Positions 1 to 7,233 of a stretch of DNA of 13,020 nucleotides are shown here, one piece after another. The stretch comes from an uncultured Eubacteriales bacterium (GTDB taxonomy: Bacteria > Bacillota_A > Clostridia > Christensenellales > Aristaeellaceae): positions 1 to 13,020 of the forward strand of contig OMRS01000089.1 of assembly GCA_900313545.1 (NCBI GenBank). The letters are read 5' to 3'. The notes under the pieces were generated by a model. It was not told the DNA's origin. It searched no databases and worked only from the letters and a program-made list of their open reading frames with translations. The position numbers were made by a program, and so were the translations under genes. Position 1 is the first letter of the stretch, and the number at the start of each line of letters is the position of its first letter.

Positions 1-866
1 ACCAGCGGGATGTAGGTCAGTTCCTTTTCATAGACCGTGGCCATCTGCTGGTAGTCGCTCTGGATGCGGCGGGTCATCTCGGCCTCGCTCTCCACCCGGA
101 GCCGGTCGCTGTCGCGCAGGTAGTCCATGAGATAGGCGCTGTAGTCATCCCCGATGAACCGGGACATGTTCTGGAACTCCTGCGCCGTCAGCCTGCCCAC
201 GGCATTGGCGTAGCGGTCAAAGACGTTGATATAGGCCAGGCGGTAGCCGCTGGTGCCGAACTTCCACCACTTGGTCTGGTCCAGCGCCCGCAGGTCCGAT
301 CCGCTGATCTTGGCGCCGCTGCCTGAGCCGATCTCGCTGGCATAGGTGCACAGCACCGCCTGATACTCATTGCGCTGGAGCACCTGCTCGGCCAGCTTGG
401 CCGTCTGGTAGTCCCCGTCCTCAATGATCAGCATCATGGCCTTGTCCGGCAGGCCGCCCTTATGGGTGTAATAGTCGATGACATCCTGGGGCGTCACCGT
501 CCGGTAGCCCGCGCTGTGCAGCGCGTTGAGCTGCGCGGCAAACAGATCGCTGGCCACCGTCTTTCCGCTGGCATTCTGCTCCGTGGTCAGGTTCTTGTAG
601 GAGATGGCCACAAAATGGGGCTCTCCCCACCGGATCTCCGGATAGCCCTCCGCGTCCTTGCGCTGGACGATCCGCTTTTCATAGGCGCCCACCAGGTTCG
701 CCTTGATGACCCGGTCGTCCACCTCCTGGCCCCGGCCGTCGCCTCCGCCCAGGTGGTAGACATAGAGGAACAGGCCCGCAACCAGCACAAGGCTTTCCAG
801 AATGATCCGGACACGTCGCCATGCCCGGCCGATCTCCGGATCACGGATTTCCGCATCCTGGCCCAT
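1..866 (-). CDS. Membrane-anchored polysaccharide deacetylase-like (NodB-fold) protein, partial
   Basis: The frame is open from an ATG at 866 to the window edge: 288 codons, 3' end missing. The start follows a purine-rich GGGAGAGGGGGAAG and lies 36 bp after the stop of the SGNH lipoprotein gene, so the two are probably co-transcribed. Residues about 20-38 form one hydrophobic helix, and the rest should lie outside the cell. Residues 82-180 follow the NodB/PgaB plan: a strand with FVAISYKNL where active members have a YHxI-type motif, then FAAQLNALHSAGYRTVTPQDVIDY, then LIIEDGDY at 146-153. The last corresponds to the canonical TFDDG, with Glu149 in place of the catalytic Asp and Asp150 kept. 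The region that should carry the HTxxH metal ligands reads FGTSGYRL (about 203-210) and has no histidine. Deacetylase activity is therefore doubtful, and a glycan-binding or structural role is possible. Fold call fairly sure; function unknown. Confidence 0.72.
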   Translation of the reverse strand, partial: MGQDAEIRDPEIGRAWRRVRIILESLVLVAGLFLYVYHLGGGDGRGQEVDDRVIKANLVGAYEKRIVQRKDAEGYPEIRWGEPHFVAISYKNLTTEQNASGKTVASDLFAAQLNALHSAGYRTVTPQDVIDYYTHKGGLPDKAMMLIIEDGDYQTAKLAEQVLQRNEYQAVLCTYASEIGSGSGAKISGSDLRALDQTKWWKFGTSGYRLAYINVFDRYANAVGRLTAQEFQNMSRFIGDDYSAYLMDYLRDSDRLRVESEAEMTRRIQSDYQQMATVYEKELTYIPL

Positions 867-902
867 GGTCTTCCCCCTCTCCCTTGTTCCCGGCGCAGTG
901 CG

Positions 903-2588
903 TCAGGGAATATTGTCCTGAATATAGCTGATCAGCGCCTGACAGCCCGCATCGTTGAGATGCATGCCGTACAGGTCCGGATCCAGACAGTACTCCTCCC
1001 TCAGGCCGCCCTTGGCGTTGCGCAGCGCATAGGCGATGTCCAGAAACGGAATGCCGTGCTCCGTGCACAGTTTGGCCAGCATGAGGTTGTAGGTGAAAAT
1101 CTGCTTGTTGCTGGGTGTGGCGTTGCGGGCCAGAATCACCGGCGGCACCGACATGACGATGATCTCGATCTCCGGGTTCTTCTGGAGGATCTGGGAGATC
1201 AGCACCCGCATGTTGTTGAGATAGCGGGGCTCGGAATACGCCCGGATGTTGTCGCAGCGCAGACAGATGTAGACCCGCTTTGCCCCCAGGAGCTTGAGCG
1301 CATCGTCGATGTGCATGCGCTGCTCCGCCACCATGGGCAGTTCCGGCGCGCCCTCGTCACTGATCAGCGCCTTTTCCATGCTCAGCCGGGAGGAGACCAG
1401 AAACTGCGCCCCTTCCCAGAATGTGGGATCGGATTCCCTTCGCCATTCCACATAGCTCATCAGGTTGGCCATGATGGAATCCCCCACGAAGACCGCATAG
1501 GCAAAGTCCCCTGCCGTGGCCCTGCGGGTGACCGTCGCGCCCAGGGGCTTGGCGGTCACGGGAAGCGCGTAGGTGTCGGCATTGAACAGTTCCAGCACGC
1601 TGTCCGGAAGACTCATGCCCGTGCCGATAAGGTTGGTGGCTGCGCTCTGGAGCTCAAGAGGCGTCACCATCTTGTAATTGTACAGCTTCAGGGACTCCAG
1701 CAGCCAGTTGAGAATTTTCGCGATGCCCGTATAGGTTTCCTCTGTCTCGAGGACCTCCGGCGTGGCCGTCGGCCTGGCTGCCCTTCCCGTGGGATCCAGG
1801 GTAGCTGCCGGCGTGGCCGTGGGCTCCGGCGTCTTGAGCATCTCCAGGTTGGACTCATCCACAATGCTGGGAGTGGGATCGATGGACACCTGCTCCCGCA
1901 GGGAGGCGTTGGCCACCTCAAAATCTCCTGTCACATGCCCCAGCTGCACGGAAATGATGGAGCCTCGGATGAGGCTTTCCACAAACGCGTCCACTTCCTC
2001 CCGCTCCAGGAAGGAATCATAGTTCAGATACACATCCGGCTGGACGGCTCCCTGCAGTCCGCCGGCGGTGACCGCCTGCAGCATCTCCGTGGTGTAGTTG
2101 GTGCCCCCGCACAGCACATATTTGGGCACAAAGCCGCCGGCCGCATTGATCAGGGCCTGGGTGCGCTCAAAGGAATGGGCGTTGCTGGTGGCGGTGTTGC
2201 GGTCCATCCGGATATTGCTGACGATGCCGGAGTTGCCGATGTCAAACCCCTCTTCCACCATGCGGGAGACCACCTCAGGATGCTCGTTGGCGGTCTGGCC
2301 GTCCACAAAGAACAGGCCGTCCACATCGTGCTTCTTGAGAATCCTGAACACGTCCTCCATCATGGCCTCATCCGCATATCCCTGGAAGACCAGGGAGACC
2401 ATCAGCTGGTCCGTCTCCACGGAGCTCAGCAGGTTGGCCGCCTTCTGGGAGAGGGTGGGGACCGGGGTCGGGGTCAGGAAGACCCGGGGAGTGGGGGTCG
2501 CCTTGGGCTCCCCCCTGTCGATGCAGCCTGTCAGCGCAAACAGCAGTACCGGCAGCAGGCACAGCACAGCCAGAGTGCGTCCTTTCAT
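903..2588 (-). CDS. Lipoprotein with NodB-like domain fused to SGNH/GDSL hydrolase domain
   Basis: 561 residues. A signal peptide ends in the lipobox LTGC (Cys22), so the protein should be lipid-anchored on the outer face of the membrane. A Thr-Pro-rich linker (about 27-46) leads to a NodB-like domain (about 60-245: LVFQGYADE at 66-74, then GLFFVDGQ and EEGFDIGNS). A second Thr-Pro-rich linker (about 252-285) leads to a C-terminal SGNH domain (about 360-561). The SGNH nucleophile motif is GDS at 369-371. Block III is altered to RCDN (444-447), and the terminal block is GMHLND with His543 but no Asp three residues before it. SGNH domains in such loci usually remove or transfer O-acetyl groups on glycans; that role is inferred here. 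The NodB motif has Gln69 where the catalytic Asp is expected, so that half is probably inactive. The ATG overlaps the stop of the coiled-coil gene (ATGA), which implies translational coupling. Confidence 0.85.
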   Translation of the reverse strand: MKGRTLAVLCLLPVLLFALTGCIDRGEPKATPTPRVFLTPTPVPTLSQKAANLLSSVETDQLMVSLVFQGYADEAMMEDVFRILKKHDVDGLFFVDGQTANEHPEVVSRMVEEGFDIGNSGIVSNIRMDRNTATSNAHSFERTQALINAAGGFVPKYVLCGGTNYTTEMLQAVTAGGLQGAVQPDVYLNYDSFLEREEVDAFVESLIRGSIISVQLGHVTGDFEVANASLREQVSIDPTPSIVDESNLEMLKTPEPTATPAATLDPTGRAARPTATPEVLETEETYTGIAKILNWLLESLKLYNYKMVTPLELQSAATNLIGTGMSLPDSVLELFNADTYALPVTAKPLGATVTRRATAGDFAYAVFVGDSIMANLMSYVEWRRESDPTFWEGAQFLVSSRLSMEKALISDEGAPELPMVAEQRMHIDDALKLLGAKRVYICLRCDNIRAYSEPRYLNNMRVLISQILQKNPEIEIIVMSVPPVILARNATPSNKQIFTYNLMLAKLCTEHGIPFLDIAYALRNAKGGLREEYCLDPDLYGMHLNDAGCQALISYIQDNIP

Positions 2589-5317
2589 TTTTCCGCTCCG
2601 CCTTTCTCTTCCATGTTCATGGCCTCGGCCATGCTGCCGACCCGCCTGGGCGGGGTGATCTCGGCCATGTCCATCGAGCGAAGAATGCCCAGGGAACTGT
2701 CCAGATCCCGTTCGATGCTGGTGAACTGCTCCGCCAGCTGCTGGCGGAACAGGAGGGCGTTGAAGTACGCCGCCTTGGTCGCCGCAATGGCGCGGCTGCG
2801 GACGTGCTCCGCCTCGTCCATGATCTTTCCGCTCTGCTCGATGGCATCGCGGATGATGGCCTGCGCCTTCTGGCCGGCCTCCACCACGGAGCCCTTCTGG
2901 GACATCAGGCTCTCGTATTCCTTCAGGTCCCTGGCCTGCTGCTCAATCCGGCCAAAGAGCACCTTGTTCTGTGCCAGGGTCTGGTCATAGGCCTGCTGCA
3001 CGAGCCGAAGCTGCTCCTCAAGGTCACGGTTGTTCTGCGCGGCCGCATCCGCCTGCTGCCCTGCCTGCTCCCCGCCCGTGAGAGCGGAGGATCTGAGGCG
3101 TTCGTTCTCCGCCTTCATCTCCTCCATGGCAGCCTTCAGGCGATCCATCTCCTGCCGGTCGGCCGCCTCCGCCCCGCCCGCGGCAGGGATGCCCTCCCGC
3201 AGGTGCACATTCTCCGCGCTCAGCTGCTCCACCTGCGCGATCAGTCTCTCCTTTTCCGCATCCGCTGCAGGCGGCTGCAGCTGCGCCCTGTGCAGGCGCT
3301 CCAGTTCATCCCGCAGCTGCTGGTTTTCCTGGGCCAGCGGGCCGTCCGCCCCGCCGGCGGCACTGGCCTCCATCTGCGCGATTCTGGCGCGAAGTTCCCG
3401 GTTCTCCGCCAGCAGGCGTTCGGATTTTTCGCCCTTGCCTGCGCCCGCCGCCTGCTCCCTGCCTCCGAGCGCAGGCGCTGCGGCCTGAAGCTCCAGTTCG
3501 GCAATCCTGTGCTGCAGCTTCATGATCTCCGTGCTGTGGGAGGATTTGGCCTTCAGTTCCAGTTCACGGATTCTGTCGCGCAGGCGCTGGTTCTCCTCCC
3601 CGTCACCCGCCTCAAGCTGGGCGATGCGCTCGCGCAGCTTCTGTTCCCCTTCGGAAGGTCCGCCGGAGTTCCCCATCTGCTGCAGCTGCGCCTCCAGTTC
3701 GGCGACGCGCTCACGCAGCTTCTGTTCCTCGGCGGAAGGTTCACCGGAATTGTCCCTCTGCTGCAGCTGCGCCTCCAGAGCGGCAATCCTGCCCCGCAGC
3801 ATCCCGGCTTCTCCGGGCTCTCCGCCTTCGCCGTTTTGAGCGGCTCCCTCGAGGCGGTCCCGCAGCTGACGGTTTTCCTCGACCAGCAGGTTCATGTCCC
3901 GCACGTCCTGGCGAAGCTGCCCGCATTCCGACTGGAGCTTTTCATTCTCCAGCTTCAGTTTGCCGCTGTCCGCATCCTCAAGTTCCTCCACGCGGTGGCG
4001 CAGAAGCTGGACCTGCTCTTCCAGCAGGGCCTTGTCCCCGCCCATCTCCAGCTCCGCGACACGGCTGCGCAGGCGGTAAACCTCCTGTTCATCCTGATTC
4101 TCGGAATCCCTTCTGGAGATCGAATGGATGGTGTTCTTCAGCTCCTCGTTCTCCCTGCGGAGCCTCTCGGATTCAGACGCCTGGGCCTCCAGCACCGCCA
4201 CCTGTTTGCGCAGGCGCCTGGTTTCCTCCACGCCGCCTCCCAGGGCCGTGCCGGCTTCCAGTTCCGCAACCCTCTGCACCAGCTTGAGATTTTCAGCCTG
4301 GACATCCTCCACGCCCTTGGCGCCCGACAGGGCCGCAAGCTGCTCCTTGAGCAGGACGTTTTCCTCACGTGCGGCCGCCACATCCCGCAGCTCCGCCTCC
4401 AGCTCCGCCTCGCGGTTCCTCAGCCGGACGATCTCCTTGGCAGCTCCCTCATCATCCGGGAGGAACCCTTTCTTTTTTTCGATCCTGTTGATCCGTTCCT
4501 TCAGCAGGCCGTTTTCCTCAAGCACCGCATTGTATTTGCGCTCAAGTACCTCAAGGTCCGCAATCCTGTCGCGAAGCTTGCCGATCTCCCCCTGGGCGCC
4601 TTCATCCAGCATCTTCTCCAGTTCTTCAACCCGTTCGCGAAGGACGGTGTTTTCATGCCTTGCCGTGGGGGTATCCGGCCGCTCCTGGCGGATTTCGACG
4701 ATCTTTTTCTCCAGTTCCGCGATGCGTTCGTTGAGTTTGGAATTCTTGGCGATCTGCCGCTCCAGGTCATCCTGGATCATCTGGTCCGGGCTGGGCAGGT
4801 CCATGCTCTCCAGGCCCAGCTTGGCGCGGTTGAGGCGCTCCTCGCTGGCGTGTGCCGCAGACTCCGCGGATTCCATCCGCTGGCGCGCCGCCTCTGCCTT
4901 GGCCTGGGCCTCGATCTGGTACTTTTCAGCCTTGGCGGTCTCATTGTTGGCCTGTTCCGTGCGCTTTTCCAGGTCCTCCAGCTCTTCCTTCAGCTGCTTT
5001 TTCCTGGCTTCCGCATCCTGGACCTCCTGCATGGCGGCCTCGCGCATCCGCGCAATCTCACCGGCCCGGCCCACCAGGGTGTCCTCCTGCTCCCGGAGCT
5101 GGCGGATCTGGTCCCTCGCTTTTTCAAGGTCGGCATCCCGCAGGGAGAGGACCTCCTTCAGATCCACGGCATCGTCCTCCATGGCCTGAAGACGGTCGGC
5201 GGCGCCCCGTATCTGGTTTTCAAGCGTGCGCAGATAGGGCTCGACTTCCGATCTGCTGAAATACTTCCCCCAGTAGAGCTTAAAATTCCGCCTCTGTTTG
5301 ATCTCAAACTCACTCAT
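2585..5317 (-). CDS. DivIVA-like giant coiled-coil protein with repeated LRxRIAELE motif
   Basis: 910 residues, with no signal peptide or membrane helix, so cytoplasmic. The ATG at 5317 is preferred over an in-frame ATG 69 bp upstream because GGGAGGAG sits 8 nt before it. Residues 11-36 (NFKLYWGKYFSRSEVEPYLR and following) resemble the membrane-curvature-sensing N-terminus of DivIVA/GpsB (FxxxxxGYxxxEVDxFL), with one extra residue. Residues about 40-800 are almost pure charged coiled coil. From about 190 to 650 it repeats variants of L-[RK]-x-R-[IV]-A-x-L-E roughly every 25-35 residues, some twenty times. Two 27-residue units (514-540 and 541-567) are near-identical. Residues 808-880 (AQAIIRDAIEQSGKIMDEA...) match the Ala-rich C-terminal coil common in DivIVA relatives. 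Its place inside a glycan locus suggests a scaffold that recruits the synthase or anchors it at a pole or septum. Other possibilities are an SMC-like or filament-forming protein. Coiled coil certain; DivIVA kinship moderate. Confidence 0.8.
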   Translation of the reverse strand: MSEFEIKQRRNFKLYWGKYFSRSEVEPYLRTLENQIRGAADRLQAMEDDAVDLKEVLSLRDADLEKARDQIRQLREQEDTLVGRAGEIARMREAAMQEVQDAEARKKQLKEELEDLEKRTEQANNETAKAEKYQIEAQAKAEAARQRMESAESAAHASEERLNRAKLGLESMDLPSPDQMIQDDLERQIAKNSKLNERIAELEKKIVEIRQERPDTPTARHENTVLRERVEELEKMLDEGAQGEIGKLRDRIADLEVLERKYNAVLEENGLLKERINRIEKKKGFLPDDEGAAKEIVRLRNREAELEAELRDVAAAREENVLLKEQLAALSGAKGVEDVQAENLKLVQRVAELEAGTALGGGVEETRRLRKQVAVLEAQASESERLRRENEELKNTIHSISRRDSENQDEQEVYRLRSRVAELEMGGDKALLEEQVQLLRHRVEELEDADSGKLKLENEKLQSECGQLRQDVRDMNLLVEENRQLRDRLEGAAQNGEGGEPGEAGMLRGRIAALEAQLQQRDNSGEPSAEEQKLRERVAELEAQLQQMGNSGGPSEGEQKLRERIAQLEAGDGEENQRLRDRIRELELKAKSSHSTEIMKLQHRIAELELQAAAPALGGREQAAGAGKGEKSERLLAENRELRARIAQMEASAAGGADGPLAQENQQLRDELERLHRAQLQPPAADAEKERLIAQVEQLSAENVHLREGIPAAGGAEAADRQEMDRLKAAMEEMKAENERLRSSALTGGEQAGQQADAAAQNNRDLEEQLRLVQQAYDQTLAQNKVLFGRIEQQARDLKEYESLMSQKGSVVEAGQKAQAIIRDAIEQSGKIMDEAEHVRSRAIAATKAAYFNALLFRQQLAEQFTSIERDLDSSLGILRSMDMAEITPPRRVGSMAEAMNMEEKGGAEK
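3617..3778 (-). repeat. 81-bp tandem direct repeat, two copies, inside the coiled-coil gene
   Basis: Copies at 3778-3698 and 3697-3617 encode residues 514-540 and 541-567. By hand alignment they match at 68 of 81 bases. Each unit carries LEAQLQQ, a Gly/Ser/Pro break, then EQKLRERxA. The in-frame 27-residue period indicates recent duplication of one coiled-coil segment with its spacer. Confidence 0.85.
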
Positions 5318-5325
5318 CGTCCCTA

Positions 5326-5333
5326 CTCCTCCC
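5326..5333 (-). promoter_or_regulatory. Ribosome binding site choosing the MSEFEI start
   Basis: GGGAGGAG on the minus strand, 8 nt before the ATG at 5317. The alternative in-frame ATG at 5386 has no comparable site, and its extra 23 residues look like leader DNA rather than protein. Confidence 0.7.
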
Positions 5334-5386
5334 TGCCGGAAATCAGGTCTGTGCCAGAGTGCCACACTATAATAAAGCCCGTACAA

Positions 5387-5415
5387 ATCTTACATCTTTC
5401 AGGCGGTCCGTTCAA
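5387..5415 (-). promoter_or_regulatory. Possible internal promoter before the coiled-coil gene
   Basis: In the 163-bp gap 5318-5480, the minus strand has TTGAAC (5415-5410), 17 bp, and TAAGAT (5392-5387), each 4 of 6 to consensus. Another possible -10, TATAGT, lies at 5371-5366 without a good partner. The gap is the second-widest inside the locus and is locally AT-richer near the gene, which supports an internal promoter. The hexamers are weak. No terminator is visible after the preceding gene, so read-through is also likely. Confidence 0.35.
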
Positions 5416-5480
5416 GACCGTCCTCCTCCGAACCTCCCTGAACGGAAACCCGGAGGCCGCCCCGTGACCTCCTTCAAGGC

Positions 5481-7217
5481 TCACAGGACCTCGGAAATTT
5501 TGACAAAGCGAAAATCCCCCTGATTTTCTATCAGCGTCAGGTAATGGTCCAGCGCCCTGGGCAAAAACTCCTGAAGATCGCCAAGGTGCAGCACCAGCAC
5601 CGCCCCCCTGACCGTTTCAAGGCGCATTTTGAGCGCAAGCTCCTGAATGCTCTTCACCTTCAGCTCGCTTGTCGTAAAGCTGCCGCCGATGCAGTAGCTG
5701 TAGCCCATATCCAGAACGGTCTCCAGGCTGCTGCGCCCGATGGCTTCCGAGGGGGAGCGGAAATACAGGGTCAAAACCGGCTTCCCGTTCAGGTGAAGGT
5801 CCCCCACCGCACGGCAAAGCGCCTCGTAGCTTTTCGTCATCTCCCCGCGGAGCTCATCCAGGCCGGAACGGGTCAGTTCATCATAGTTGTCCTTACCGAT
5901 CTTTCTGGCCAGCGCCACAGGCGTATGGGTAAAGCTGCCGATGTCATGGCCCTCCATGGCAATGGCGCGCACAAGGTTGGGATTTGTCAGGGCCGCGCTC
6001 CCCGGAACAAAGAAGGTCGCCCCGACCCGGTGCCGGGAGAGCACATCCAGGATGTCCGTCATGGCGGCATCATCCGTCCAGCCGTCAAAGGTCAGGAACA
6101 CCTGTTCCTTTCCCGGGGTCAGTTTCCCCTTGTCATCCAGGTTCATGGTCTCCAGCTGTGAAAAACCGGGGAGCATCTCCCGGGGTTTCTTGAGCCATCC
6201 CTGCCCGAGGAACCGGGTCCGCATGAAGGCGTACCGGTCGCCCTTGGGCAGCTGCCCCGCATGGATCGCTCCCCTGCGCTGGAACAGAATCTGCTCATCC
6301 GCGAGCGGATAGACATACAGCTTGTCCCTCTCCGAGAGCATCTGGGGCACCGTCCGGACGGGATAGGGGGCCTTCAGGTCCATCATGGCGCGGACCACGT
6401 CCGAGAGCACCTGCCCCCGCCCTTCAAAGCCCTTCATCTCCACATGCACGATGCCGCCGCGCTGAAGCGTCTGCGTCTCCGGCATCACCTGCTCCAGGAT
6501 CCGCTGACCGGAGTTTTCTGCGCGCAGGTTCTCCGGTACCGCCTGGAGGGTCTCCCCCAGCAGCAGCAGTCCCGCCGCGCTTGCGGCCTCCTGCAGGAAG
6601 GGGCTGATCTCCCCGCCCTCCTGCCGGACACACAGGATGTCCCGGTCGCCGGACAGGGTCTCAAGGGTTTCCTTTGTCCTCAGCAGGGAAGCCAGCAGCG
6701 CCCGGGCATCTCCTGCCTCCTCAGAGAGCGCCAGGAGCCCGAAATGCTGCCCGCTCTCCGCGATGCGCAGGACCTGTTCCGGATAGTTTTCAATGTCCTT
6801 CCGGGAGACAAAGAAGGTGACATGCGCCCGCTTACCCTGCAGCTGTCCCAGGAGCAGAGAAAGCAGCTCGGAATCCCCCAGCCCGGAAAACGTCAGGGCG
6901 GACATCTTTGCCGTGGTGGCCACCCGGGACAGGGGCAGGACCTGCCGTCCCCCGTTGGCCTCCAGCAGCATTTCCGCTTCGATCTCGTATTTCAGGTTCT
7001 CATCCAGACCTTCCTGACGGACCGCCTCCTGGGCGGCGGCGGCGATCTGTTCCACGGGGACCGGCACCCCCTGCACCGCCTGCGCGCGCTGCGCGGGAGA
7101 CGCCTCATGCAGCGGACGGATCCTGAATCCGCCCACCACAAGCCCCAGGGTCAGGCAGGACGTGCTGACAAGAAGAAGGGCCGCCGTCAGAAGCTGCTGG
7201 GACCGTCTCCCTCTCAT
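5481..7217 (-). CDS. Membrane-anchored protein with two tandem NodB-like (polysaccharide deacetylase) domains
   Basis: 578 residues. An N-terminal hydrophobic helix (8-30) after MRGRRS acts as an uncleaved anchor or signal, with the rest outside the cell. Domain 1 (about 100-290) has LTFSGLGD at 108-115 and AHVTFFVSR; Ser111 replaces the catalytic Asp. Domain 2 (about 370-578) is closer to real deacetylases: FLTFDGWTDD at 374-383, GATFFVPGS, GHDIGSFTHTP at 423-433, YFRSPSEAIG at 485-494 and LVLHLGD at 541-547. In domain 2 the first Asp (378) of TFDDG is kept but the second is Gly. The paired metal histidines are reduced to a single displaced His431, and RxPxG has become RSPSE. It may therefore be an altered or inactive enzyme. 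The start has AAAGGAG 6 nt upstream, inside the 16-bp gap after the GH18 gene, so the two are clearly in one operon. Fold sure; catalysis doubtful. Confidence 0.87.
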   Translation of the reverse strand: MRGRRSQQLLTAALLLVSTSCLTLGLVVGGFRIRPLHEASPAQRAQAVQGVPVPVEQIAAAAQEAVRQEGLDENLKYEIEAEMLLEANGGRQVLPLSRVATTAKMSALTFSGLGDSELLSLLLGQLQGKRAHVTFFVSRKDIENYPEQVLRIAESGQHFGLLALSEEAGDARALLASLLRTKETLETLSGDRDILCVRQEGGEISPFLQEAASAAGLLLLGETLQAVPENLRAENSGQRILEQVMPETQTLQRGGIVHVEMKGFEGRGQVLSDVVRAMMDLKAPYPVRTVPQMLSERDKLYVYPLADEQILFQRRGAIHAGQLPKGDRYAFMRTRFLGQGWLKKPREMLPGFSQLETMNLDDKGKLTPGKEQVFLTFDGWTDDAAMTDILDVLSRHRVGATFFVPGSAALTNPNLVRAIAMEGHDIGSFTHTPVALARKIGKDNYDELTRSGLDELRGEMTKSYEALCRAVGDLHLNGKPVLTLYFRSPSEAIGRSSLETVLDMGYSYCIGGSFTTSELKVKSIQELALKMRLETVRGAVLVLHLGDLQEFLPRALDHYLTLIENQGDFRFVKISEVL

Positions 7218-7233
7218 TTTCCGCTCCTTTGCA

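Noticed and set aside
462..2990. 842-codon open frame on the plus strand
   Set aside because: It lies opposite the SGNH lipoprotein and the coiled-coil gene and is rich in Arg/His/Gly/Leu with no domain motif. Long antisense frames are common opposite GC-rich genes. The minus frames have signal peptide, lipobox, motifs and ribosome binding sites.
2804..5467. 887-codon open frame on the plus strand
   Set aside because: It mirrors the repetitive coiled-coil gene, so the repeats and GC-rich third positions keep the opposite frame open. The protein is Leu/Phe/Arg/Gln-rich with no recognisable fold.
5400..5480. Terminator between the two-domain NodB gene and the coiled-coil gene
   Set aside because: There are short inverted repeats (CGGTC/GACCG, CCTCC/GGAGG), but stems are about 5 bp with no T-run.
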